A DNA stretch of 64,000 bases from Heterobasidion occidentale (lineage: Eukaryota > Basidiomycota > Agaricomycetes > Russulales > Bondarzewiaceae). The notes beneath the pieces were generated by a model that had not been told where the DNA came from, searched no databases, and saw nothing but the letters and a program-made list of their open reading frames with translations. The stretch spans positions 1,302,001 to 1,366,000 of the forward strand of contig JBCAQO010000001.1 in the NCBI GenBank assembly GCA_039111635.1, in the 5' to 3' direction. Of the stretch, positions 24,047 through 34,964 are shown piece after piece. The position numbers and the translations under genes were made by a program. Every line of letters begins with the position of its first letter. Within the stretch, counting starts at the first letter, position 1.

Positions 24047-26892
24047 TCACATAACCTTCAAAAGTAGGTTCGATACTCGATCAATGTCCTGAATTCCATT
24101 CCACACAACGAAGTCAGCCACAAATCTCCCGTCGGCCAAAATCTGCTGCAGCGGGGCTACAAATGACATCGGGCCAGTGACTGAAGTGCCGTCCAGGTAG
24201 GTGAGGAAATCCCCTACAAAACTGCCATCAACAAAAACAGAGGTGGTGATCTCAGTGCCAACTATGATAATCTCTCTCCACGGAGATGCTGCGACCGTTG
24301 GCAGTGTATAATTGAACAATGGAAACGTGATATTAGAGGAGGTGAATGACAACGTCGTCTCATTTCCAGATGATGTGAATCCGAAGGAATCGTCCGGGCC
24401 TGTGAGAAGGATGTTGGGAGTATATGAAGAGCTGATATTGACGAGCAAGGTATAATTATGGCCTTTGGAGCCCAGCGGCGTAGAGACAACACCGCCAGAC
24501 ATTTTGCCGTTGTATGAGTTTCCGCTGTGGTCCAGGACGACGCCCCCCGAGCCGTGCGTCAAATGATATTCCAAGACGATACTGCCCTTACTGGCAATGC
24601 GGCGGTCTAAATTTTGGCCAGGTGCAGCTGCCTCGAGCGCAGGATAAGATGAATCAAATTGTGCTTGGGTCAAGTGGCCCGAGCGAGAGGCTGTCTGCCA
24701 GCCCGCTGAAATAGTCACGGGAAGTCCTCCCTTAAGGGCGTAGAATGCTTCCAAAACAGTAGAGGCGGTGGGACCGTGATCGTTCCATATAGCCTGGGCA
24801 CGAGAGGATCAGGATCAGGTCGAGATCATAGTTGAACTGTCAAGAATAACCACACGCACCATGATTGAGCCCTGAAGTCGGCCCGCCTCTACAGCTGGGT
24901 TGTTTGACGCATTGCCTGGAGAAAGGGTACAAGTCAGCAAGAGCAGATGGTCATTGGCGACAGGTGTCAGCCTTACCTCGATCGAAGATATGGGGATCCC
25001 AGATTCCTCCTGTATTCACATTCGCGCCATTCCAAAGCCGCGTCTGGTTCAGGCGTTGGGGATAGGATCCGGACTGTTAGAAACCTATTGAGTAGTTCTT
25101 ATAACTTGTGCGGAGATCCGATATTCACGTATTTCATGACAATATAGTTGAAAGCATCATCGCTGAAAACTCTGCATCAACCCTTACTCACACAGGCGAA
25201 CATGAACTAGTCGTACCTGTTGATCACGGTATAATTCTGTCTGATCGAAGCGTAGGGATCGTCCTCGAAAAATTCCCTGAAGGGCACGTTGAGTGGAAAG
25301 GAGCCATTGTTGGTTCATAGCAAATGCATTACCAGTGTTGGATCGTGATACCCTTGCTGACAGACGTGGTATTTGATGGCTCGTTCGTTCCCCAAATGCG
25401 GATGGTCTTATTGGATTGCTGGCCGATAAAATCGCTCTACCAAACATGTATTCACATCTCTGAAGCGATAAATTGTGAACCCACTTACCATGCCATTGAC
25501 GAAATTGTTATAATCATTTGCTAGACGCGAGTCATATTCGTCTGCTCCGATTGAGACTTGTCCTGAGAAGAAGTAGCGTTACAAAGATCGTCATTGTGTA
25601 CTAAAGAAAGAGTACTTGTTTGGAACCAAGGAAGGAATTCTATGACATCAATGTATCGTCGTGTCAGCCAAGGACATCGTTAGACAAAGATAGTACATTA
25701 AAGGGATGACCTTGCCAGATAGACTTGACGGTGGGGATCGCGTCCGGCACAGTTAAGTTGATAAGGCTTGGCTCTGAGGGGATTGCAAGTTCAGGTTTCC
25801 ATTGAGTGATGACCAACGCATGGCCAGGCTGGCGTTGAAAAATTCGTAAGCTATGAATGTTTCAAGGCATGCATGCTCACTGCTTCAATTTCAGGGATGA
25901 CCTTCGATCCAGTATCAAAACCATGGTTGAGACCCGTGTATCTCAGGACTCACTGTGACGCCCCGAGCTGCACATTGAGATTGAAAACTTGTGAATTCCT
26001 GCCGGGAGTAGGTTTCGTTAAGGTGAGGGGTCAGACCAGCCAAGGCGGCGTTTTCGGGACGCAAGCGGAAACGAGCATAGGTTGTATCCCCAACGCCGAG
26101 GTTGTCAGAGAGGTGCACGTGCTGAATAAAATAGTATTTAGGTTCTGTGCCACTGTTGTACGAATCGATGACTTACGAATTCACTGGTTTTGAACCAAGA
26201 GGCATATGCACACAGATCCGTCAAAAAAGAGACAGGGTACCATTGCCGCCCAACATCTAGAGATGGTCCAAGTGAGTTCAAAGTTAATCAGACAGATAGT
26301 TAGACAGAAAGTAGACCAAGGTACCCAGCATGAAACCCCGTGTTTCCCAGTCCGGTTGGTCTTGTACTATCCCTGCCGGCAGCTTCATCCCATTCAAGAC
26401 GAGCCCTTGCAACAACGTGCGTGTGCCCCAGAACGAACCTCTTGCACCAGACCCCTCTAGAGTAACGCCTGAGCCCGAAATCTCCATACGGTACCCTTCT
26501 GACGTTGGGCTTCCTTTTGCCAGCCTGAACATCGCTGCCTGTTCTTTTGACAAGATGGATATAAAAATGTGGCCTCCACTGCGAGTATCGCCTTCCGATA
26601 CGGTCGCTTTCACTCCAGGAAACACGTCTTGCACATCCTTCGCGAACGTCTGCGCAAAAGACAGGAGCGAAGGTGGGATCAACGTCATCTCATCATGGTC
26701 AGAATACCCTGCCACCTCTCCATCAACGACAATTCGTAGATCGTGCGGCAACACAAAAGAATCAGTCGACGAAGCGGTGAAGCTATGCACGGCGGGTACA
26801 ACAGCGGGGAACTGTGAGGCACGGGATAGCGTGAAGCGGGCCGCGACAGCCGCAGCGAACCAGATTATCCGTCCAATTGGGCCTGCTGCCAT
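24047..26892 (-). CDS. Secreted GH20 beta-N-acetylhexosaminidase-like enzyme with C-terminal lectin-like domain
   Basis: Expected to release terminal N-acetylhexosamines (chitin oligomers or glycans) outside the cell. From 26892 an N-terminal hydrophobic segment (IGRIIWFAAAVAARFTL) precedes a GH20 N-terminal domain (RGSFWGTRTLLQGLVL). The catalytic barrel begins DQPDWETRGFMLD and continues FHVHLSDNLG and VTVSPEIEAPGHA. The catalytic Asp-Glu pair is in VSIGADEYDSRL, and the barrel also carries a tryptophan motif (IQHWIAMNNG). The last 200 residues form a separate beta-rich domain (LEYHLTHGSGGVVLDHSGNS through SVFVDGSFVGDFLTYLDG), reading like a concanavalin A/LamG fold. Exons are short and numerous between 24760 and 26300. 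GH20 membership is clear; substrate choice is inferred. Confidence 0.87.
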
Positions 26893-27394
26893 GGTCCTTG
26901 TGAGTAACGTTTGTGAGTTACCTGGATGAAAGGAACAGCAGTTGGAGGTACAGATAAGTGCCCGGTTTATGTAGTGCTCTTGCTGAGATAATTTGAGATG
27001 TTGACTTCGATTGTCAGGAATACCTGGCTGCGAGGAGCATGCGGTCTGGTGACGGATAGAAGATGGTCATATCTCTATATTTGCGATTGCCTACAGGTCA
27101 GTACGTATTCAGAGATAAGATATGGCATAATCACTTAGCCCTGATATGTGATCCTAATCCTAGTCAGCAAAAGAGATCGAAAGAGGTCCCGGTCAATGTG
27201 TCAAACCAGTGGACCTGCATCTACGGTCATTGAACTTCGTTGAATGTCTAAGAACTCGCTTGATCAGGCAATCAAGCGAGAGAAGGTGTATCCATGTCTA
27301 TTTGAGTCGAGATAACGCTTGAGACCCCGGCTTAGCCCTAGTGCACAGCACAGGACACTCCTCGAAGTTTAAAACTGAGAGATTCATTTGAGGT
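26893..27394. other. Intergenic, GH20 promoter and GH43 3' flank
   Basis: About 500 nt between two tandem minus-strand glycoside hydrolase genes. I see no gene, repeat or distinctive regulatory motif. Confidence 0.5.
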
Positions 27395-29723
27395 TCAGAA
27401 TACGTCGTGATTCCCTTGGTATAATAGGTTAGAGAAGTACGCCTGGTCCGTAATGTTTTTTCCATTTCCAGTCGCGAACAGACCAAGAATCGTCCCTGGA
27501 GAGTTTGTAAGTCAACGCACAATTAAGAGACAGGGAGTCGTTCTGATGCCACATACCCGTGAATCCTCCACTAACCTGGCTTGAATTGCCCCACCCGACA
27601 GTCTCCCACTCGGATCCGCTCTTATATCTAAACGCGTATGTGGTCCTATTGACCGCCTCTATCCGCAGAAAGACGGTGTTGTGTACCTCAGTACCCAATG
27701 GTAGGATTGCCGGTTTGGAGAACGGGTCGATAGCCCCTCCATTCGTCGAATTGGCTGTTATGGTCCGCAACCGCACGTATCTGGTCGTGCCATCTGACAG
27801 CGCGCCCGAATATCCCGCTTCGATGGCTGATTGTGGAGAGAGCGTGACGACGCCGAGATCGAAATGCTGCAGCTGGTTCAAGTACACAGACACACCAGCC
27901 TCTGCTCGATCTTGAGCAGATGCAAACTGGAGGGTGACTTGGAATGTAAAAAGAATATGCTCTTGCCGGCGGCCGACAAAGGTTTGTGGGGTGGGGGAGG
28001 TGCGCCCGTCAAGTCCCGTGATGTTAAGGACCGATGGAATTAAGCGGAGTGTGTTTGGATGAGAGGGCGGTGAGACAGTGTACGCAGCGGAATCAGGATA
28101 TCGAATGTGGACGAAGTGCGTGGGAATAGAAGATCCCGGAGAGAACGTAAGGTCATCGTCCGCTCCAGCCCAATTGCTATAAACAGGTTGTCAGGTTCAT
28201 TTCCAGGAGGCGAAGAACGAAATAGAGCACCCATTGCCGCCGATGTCTTTGTTCGCCGAAGGCAGTGGACCTGCTTCTTCACCGCGGACGGGGGTGAAGG
28301 TCGGAAATTTGTCCTTTTCCCATTGAACAGGTGTAAGAACGGTCTCTCTTCCCATTGGGTAGTATGTGTACTCGGGGCCCGAACGCGTCGATAGAGCAAC
28401 CGCCCACCTACATAACAGCTTGACATTAGTTCAACACATTCCAATATCGCTCTAGTGACTAACCAATTTCCCTTTGTATCTTGGAAGATGTCGGCATGCC
28501 CAACGGTTTGGACTAGCCATTGCATGAGTGCCACAAAGAGCGTCAAGGTAAGACTAAGGATGACTTACAGTATTGCGTGGTATTCGCGTTGGTAAGAACG
28601 GGATTTACAGGGTCCGGTTCGTAAGTGCCCCACATATCCCGAGACCGTGCATAGGTCACCATATGATTCAAACCAGTGCCTCCTGATGATTAAATCGTGC
28701 AGATAGTGTACAACTAGAATTACGGGAACGTACCCTCAGCGATCATCAGGTAGTAGAAACCATCTCGATGATAGAGATGCGGCGCTTCAGGCGCCTGAGA
28801 ATTGCCTCGATTTATGTGCAAGCTTCAAAGATTCACTAACTTACTATTCCGCCAGTGCCCGGCCATAAATCGTAAATCGTGCTCGTGATGGTACCAGTGT
28901 TCAGATCAATGTTGAACCCTATTCGCGAGCAGCAGTGAATTAGATACGAGTTTTTGAGTGCGATGCGACCCTACCTTGGATCATTTCTAGTATATGCCAC
29001 GCATGCGAGCCGACGATATATGAATTCCCTTCCTCATCCCAGTACGGGGATGTGTCATAACCTTCGAAAGTGAAATGGACGGGATCAGACCAGGCATCAG
29101 AGGCGTACGGGTTTGTCGTCTTGAAGATGATCTAGAATGATGTCGGCGGGTAGACACTCCACAGCAGAGAAGGATGAAGAGGCGCGCACTCACATTATCC
29201 CATCGAGATGAGTCATTCCGGGCGCGATCGTCGTATACGAGAGTTGTAACGATCCAGAAGGTCCCGTCATGAAACCTGTTGATTCGTAATGCGTTGAGTG
29301 CCATTGTCAAGCAAGCTCGAGCTTCTGACCGTATGGATGGTGCCCAGATACCACTCGTAGAGCCATTTGTATGCGCCAAGCCCGGGAGTTGACTGGGCCT
29401 GGTAATGACATTTCCTGAAAAAAAAGGTAGGTGATGAGTCGAATCGCTACTCATGGACCTTTTATACGCGTACCAATCTGCCTGAAGCTCTGCAAATCCT
29501 TGCTAGCAAAGACAGGAACACCAGGCGCTACATTGAAAGAACTTGTTGCGCAAAAGAATGTGTTATCCCACTCTTTCACAAGTGTACAGGAGGGATCGGG
29601 GTGGAAACCGGGTAATACAGGGTTACGATAGTTCATGCTCGTCATTGAATAGGCCGTTACAGTGACCACAGTCATCCCCTGCAGCCAGAGGGTCCATGAC
29701 AATGAGCGAACGTGCGAAATCAT
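27395..29723 (-). CDS. Secreted GH43 beta-xylosidase / alpha-L-arabinofuranosidase
   Basis: Hemicellulase acting on xylan or arabinan side chains. The ATG at 29723 gives a signal peptide (MISHVRSLSWTLWLQGM, then VVTVTAYS), followed directly by the GH43 opening RNPVLPGFHPDPSC, whose first Asp is the catalytic base. Further conserved blocks are GSTSGIWAPSIR, APEAPHLYHRDGFYYLMIAE (catalytic Glu in PEAPH), VGHADIF and RSGPEYTYYPMGRETVLTP. A C-terminal beta-sandwich follows (VYLNQLQHFDLGVV, FRYKSGSEWETVGW). The true end needs an intron after GGFTG, giving LGLFATGNGKNITDQAYFSN and a TGA at 27395-27397. Reading straight through that intron gives a different, earlier stop at 27429, which I reject. 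It is tandem with the GH20 gene. Confidence 0.9.
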
Positions 29724-30287
29724 CGCTCGAGCCACTGGGCGCTGTTTTGCTGGATAACATGGGCTTCAACTTTTTAAGTACGTTTCTGTTTAAGTCGCGC
29801 GGTAGGCATATGACCAGTTTAGCGGGCCGCCGATCATGAAGCAGCGACGGGCTCTCGGCCCAGCTACGACACGGTCAAGTAACAAGAGAAGGGTTAGAGT
29901 ACGAGGGAGATGTATGTAGCACAGAGACACATTATTTTACCTCTGACAAAAACAGATGCCCGAACACGGAAAAGGCTGCTCCGTGTCTGGTTCGAGAATG
30001 CCCGACGCGATCTTTCACACTGCCGGCATGATTGATCAGCTGGGATCGCAGTTAGGAGATGTCGCCTGCGCTGACGAACAGCGGAATCATGTTGAAAACA
30101 TCGTGCTCGTAAGCAAGCGAGTGGGAAGCTGTGGACTGCTGTGGAGAGCTGGCAGTGCCGAACAACCCAGTGAATGCTTGGACGAGCCCATCAAACTCCG
30201 GCCTGTGTGATCACGTGGCTGTCGTCGCTGCAGCGCCTTTGAAGAAAGCTGCTGACTAGCAAACAATCCTCTGTGACTGCGACCACC
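29724..30287. other. Divergent intergenic region between GH43 and the SNF2-RING gene
   Basis: A 564-nt bidirectional promoter region. I see no ORF with gene-like content and no clear TATA box; small open frames here are shadows. Confidence 0.5.
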
Positions 30288-33200
30288 ATGTCGACGTCCT
30301 CGACGTCCTCGACGTCCACTTCTTTCCACCTCCCACCCATTGCCAACTACGCACAATCACATCCCATTGATCTCACCATGGACGAGGATCAAAGCGACTA
30401 CGATCAAGACAGACTCGCAAAACGTCGGCGCGTCGAACATTCCTCCCCCTCTCACTCGTGGTCGCATAGTCCATCGTTTCCTCCACCTACTCCTCCTCAT
30501 CTCGCTTTCAATCAGGCACAGATACCCGACCTTAGGCCCATGCACCAGACTTCGACTGAACAATCATCTTTCGTCCTAACTGACGGACGCCTAGCACTCC
30601 CTTCAGCGCCCTCCTTTTCTCACAATCTTGCGCATGGTAGTTACACACCTCCGACGCCCTATTACGCACCACCTACGCCCCCAAATTCTTTACCGCCGGT
30701 GGCGTCCTCTTCCTCGCCCAGTCGTCATTATATGCAGAACGGTTCTAGAGAAGATGTAATCGACCTCACGGGTTCGCCCTCGCCCCCGCCACGATCCTTT
30801 CGACCTCCTGAAATACATGCACCCAGCTCCCAGTCTCAGTCTGCCTTTTCACCGGATCTTCCACCCAAAACCCCCATCTGTATTGGCCAGTTGACGGTCA
30901 CAGCTCTTGTCCTTTATCCTGTCGATTACCTGAAGTCATCACAACCAAAATATCCCGGAGCGGAAGATGAATGGGCACCCGTTCGCTTGCAGTACGAACG
31001 TAACGTTAACAAGCCGGGCAGTGAGGATACAATTAATATTAAGGTGCCGCCCACGCGGACGCTTACTGGTGAGTCTCGGCCTGGGGACATATTCGGTGTT
31101 GTGGAGCAGAAGGTTGCATCTTCACTGGGTCCAATGCTTGGGAAGGGTCTGATTAGACTTGATGCGAAAGTGAGGAGAGGGCTACCCAACGTGAGTGCCA
31201 TGTTCATATGGTTCGTTCAGATCTCACTATGCACTTTTCTCAATAATAATAACAATAGCTTCCTATTCTACCTCTTCAACTTCTCGTTTACACCCCCAAA
31301 GGAAATATCCCAGTCGTTGGAAACTATCTTCACCAGTCGACTCTGTATCTGGATCACCCTCAATCCATTACAGATGGACAGGAGCGAGTCGGCAATTATA
31401 TCTATTACAATCCGCATACTCTTTCGACGGGCGGATCCAACCGGTTTGTGCCCGGTCGCTTGGGATACAGTGGACCTGGGGGCAGCAACTACCGTCGATG
31501 GTCGACACCTGCCGTCGTAGGCAAAAGTGTCGAGGTGCACAGAAGTCAAGTCGACGAGTTATTTAAGAATATGAAGGGCGGTGATGAACTTGATGAGACA
31601 GATCCCCGTGCGTGGACACATAAAGTTGTACTGAAGTCTGGTAATCTGATGGGATGGCCACTTCTTGTGATTGTGCGAATATACAGCACCTGAGATCGGC
31701 ACGAAGCTGTATTCGCATCAGAAGAGAGCACTGACTTTTCTCCTTGAGAGAGAACAGGAGATCACTGGCTCGGGAGGTAAATCGTCGCTCTGGCAGCCTC
31801 GACAGAATCCTTTGACAGGTCAAGACTCGTGGCACCATCTCGTCACGCAGAAGGAAGTTTTCGAGGAGCCTACCGAGTGTAGAGGCGCCATACTAGCAGA
31901 CGATGTATGCACACTCGAGCATAAGCATCTTTGAGTTGTCTTCCTCTCCAACTGACTCGATCTTTTTCAGATGGGCCTTGGGAAGACCATTACATGCGTT
32001 TCCCTCATCGCGTCGACTATGAAATCTGCACAAGTCTTTGCAGCCGAAAGCCTTCCCCAACCCACTCCTCCTCCCCCAGAACGCAACTCTGAGGCGGAAC
32101 TCACTGCCTCTCACTTTGTAGGGAGCGTCTGGGGCATGCCAGACGTACCCGCAGTACCGTCCACATCATCGCTCTCCGCGAAAGCCAGAGCAAAACAAGT
32201 CAGGTTGCAGGATAGCATGGAAGCGCAATACAGTCGGGCCTGTCGCATCAAGATCAAGAGCAGGGCAACCCTTATCATCTGCCCTTTGTCCACTGTCGCG
32301 AACTGGGAAGATCAGATTCGCGAGCATTGGAAAGGCGGTGTCAGTCTCTTCGGCGGGGCGGGTTCTTGTCCTACTCCTTTGTCCCAACTTTCCAGGACTT
32401 CTTCTTCTTCTCTCGTCCCAAGTACTTCCACTCCGAACACTCCGGAGGATTGCCTTCCTGACAGTAAGAAGCTCGCACCAGCGTCAACATCCACAGCGGT
32501 AGCGAGGTCCAATGCGCTACGGGTGTACGTCTACCATGGGAATGCGCGTCGCCCGGATCCAACATTCCTAGCTGATTGTGATGTCGTGATCACAACTTAC
32601 GCAACATTGGCTTCGGAGTTCTCGAAGCAGAGCAAGAGCCTTGCGTCGGCTGAAGAGGAGGAGGACGAGAGCAGCGACTCTACCGGCGACGGCGATGTGA
32701 TGACCATCAGACTCGGAAAGCCCAAGAAGCCCACAAACGCAAGAAGCCCGGCACACCCGCATCGACGGGCGCCACAAGTGCCTTGCAGAGCGTGTACTGG
32801 TTTAGAGTTGTGCTGGACGAAGCCCAGTCAGTCATCCAATCTTCATCACGTGGGACTCCTTCATCTAACACTTTCCAGCTCAATCAAGGAGATCAGCACC
32901 GTGGGATGCCGAGCCTGCTGTGACTTGATGGCAGACCGTCGATTGTGTCTCACCGGCACCCCAGTGCAGAACAAACTGGATGATATCTACGCACTCATCA
33001 AGTTCTTGCGGCTGGAGCCATTCAATGACAAGACCGTCTGGACCGAATATATAGGCGCCCCTGTCAAGTATGGCCAACCGTTGGGAGTTGCCCGGTTACA
33101 GAGCATCATGAAGTGCATCACACTGCGCCGAACGAAAGAAAGTAAAGCCCAAGATGGCCAGCGTATTCTGTCTCTACCGCCACGACGAGACGAGCTCCGT

Positions 33201-34730
33201 TATCTCAAATTTGACGCGCAGGAGCAGGCCATCTATGACCAATTCTTCAACGAGTCCAAAGCAGAATTTAACGAGATGTCCGACAAGAACGAGGTCATGA
33301 AGAACTATGTTGGGATTTTGCAGAAGATTCTGCGGTTGAGGCAGATTTGTGATCATTTCGAGCTGGTGAAGGGTAAGGGCCTCCTGGGCGACGTGCAGAC
33401 GCAGGATGTAATGTCTTATGAGGAAGCTGCCGCCGCTATAGCTACGGACGGTATCACCCCCGCTAGAGCTGCGATCGTCTTCGCGCTACTGAGAGAGGCT
33501 GCCACTACTCAGTGCGTCGAGTGCGGGATTGAGCTGTGTACAGGGTCTGAGGGTTCTGAGTTCTCTGGTACGGACGAGAGCTCTATCGCTCCGAAACGAG
33601 GAAGGAGGCCAAAGAACACCTCGTCTCATCCCCCGTCTCGAGCTCATAGCCCCTCTCGTCCGACCCACCTTCTCATCTTGACGCGTTGCCAGCATCTGTT
33701 CTGTGGCTGTTGCTACAAGAAGAAAGTACATCCGGATTGGCCGAAGTGTCCGCCCGACCTATCTCGACCGTGTTCAGTGTGCCAGTGCGGCCTCCTCCCC
33801 AGTGATGCTACTGAAGTCAATCCAAACGCAGTCTCCGGGGAAGCGTCATCGTCGGCAAAAAGAAAATCGTGCAAGAAAGAGAAGCGGGTCAAGGGTATCT
33901 CGATGGAGGATTTCCACCCCTCGACCAAGGTCAAGGCGTTGCTCGGGGATCTAGTCCAGTTCTCGAGGTTGAATCCTCATTCGGTCAATTACGACCCTGG
34001 TGCTGTTGAAGTGCAGATGGTCGATGGCGAGGGCAACATTGTGGATGATGCACCCACGAAATCTATTGTTTTGTGCGTCTCTCCTTTTTATCGAACGAAG
34101 AAGTTTTCTGATTGCCTCGCGCAGCTCCCAGTGGACTACAATGCTCGATAAGCAAGTACATTTTCCTCCTAGTGTTTCTATTGCTGAACAAATGTTCCCA
34201 GGATCGAGGATGCGTTAGAAGCTGCTGGAATCCGATATGATCGTTTAGACGGAACAATGAAACGTGATGAGCGATCGCGTGCTATGGATGCCCTTAAGAA
34301 CGATCCTGGGTGCGAAGTATTATTGGTCAGTCTGAAAGCAGGCGGAGTCGGTCTCAATTTGACAGCAGCCCAACGTGCATATCTTATGGATCCTTACTGG
34401 TGAGCCATCTGGAAATCGTTGACCTAGCTAAGTTAATGGTTTCTAGGAACCCCGCGGTTGAGAACCAAGCCGTGGATCGCATAGTTCGTCCGAATCGCTT
34501 TAATCTGACACATAAAGCTTGTTTAATCGTGACTTCTTATTTAGCACCGTCTAGGACAGACAAAACCAGTCACGACGATCAAACTCATCATCGAGAACAC
34601 CATTGAGGCCCGTCTTCTAGAGGTGCAGAAGAAGAAGACCGAGCTTGCGAATATGACCCTCCAGAACTTTAGCAAGGCAGAGATGCTTCAGCGTCGGTTG
34701 GAGGAGCTCAATCAGCTCTTTGGATCTTAG
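30288..34730 (+). CDS. SNF2 helicase with internal RING finger (HLTF/Rad5/Uls1 class)
   Basis: Nuclear DNA translocase and probable ubiquitin ligase, about 1,350 aa. The ATG at 30288 begins a Ser/Thr repeat (three copies of a 9-mer). The disordered N-terminus has two SUMO-interaction-like motifs, HPIDLTMDED and DVIDLTGSP. Helicase part 1 has MGLGKTITCVSLIAST and VVLDEAHSIKEIS (DEAH forms across an intron near 32830-32880), then LTGTPVQNKLDDIYALIKFL. The RING lies inside the motor as in Rad5/Rad16: CVECGIELC, then RCQHLFCGCCYKK and CSVCQCG. Part 2 has KSIVFSQWTTMLDK, LLVSLKAGGVGLNLTAA and HRLGQTKPV; the end is EELNQLFGS. One intron (34152-34201) starts with GC. Around 32697-32743 the frame changes; a 47-nt GT-AG intron there restores it. 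Confidence 0.9.
30291..30317 (+). repeat. Tandem 9-mer x3 just after the start codon
   Basis: The unit TCGACGTCC is repeated three times in frame, coding a Ser-Thr-Ser run at the N-terminus of the SNF2-RING protein. Confidence 0.85.
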
Positions 34731-34964
34731 TCCCTTCTCACTATGCGCTTATCTATCTTATTTCTCATGTCTTGGACTGTTGTATGAAGTACTATTATTC
34801 TGTCCCGTTCTTGATCGCACTCCGTTTTGTCTTGCTATCGTGCATCTTTTAGCTTATTTCTTTTCTTGAAGCCGCTTGCTCGAGCGGTTAGATATTCGAT
34901 ATGCAGAGCATAGTACATGTAATAAATATATAGTGCCCTTGTATATAGATACATGTTTGCGCGC

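Noticed and set aside
27429..27530. GH43 stop at 27429
   Set aside because: That reading runs through a GT-AG intron. Splicing gives the expected GNGK-containing C-terminus and a stop at 27395-27397.
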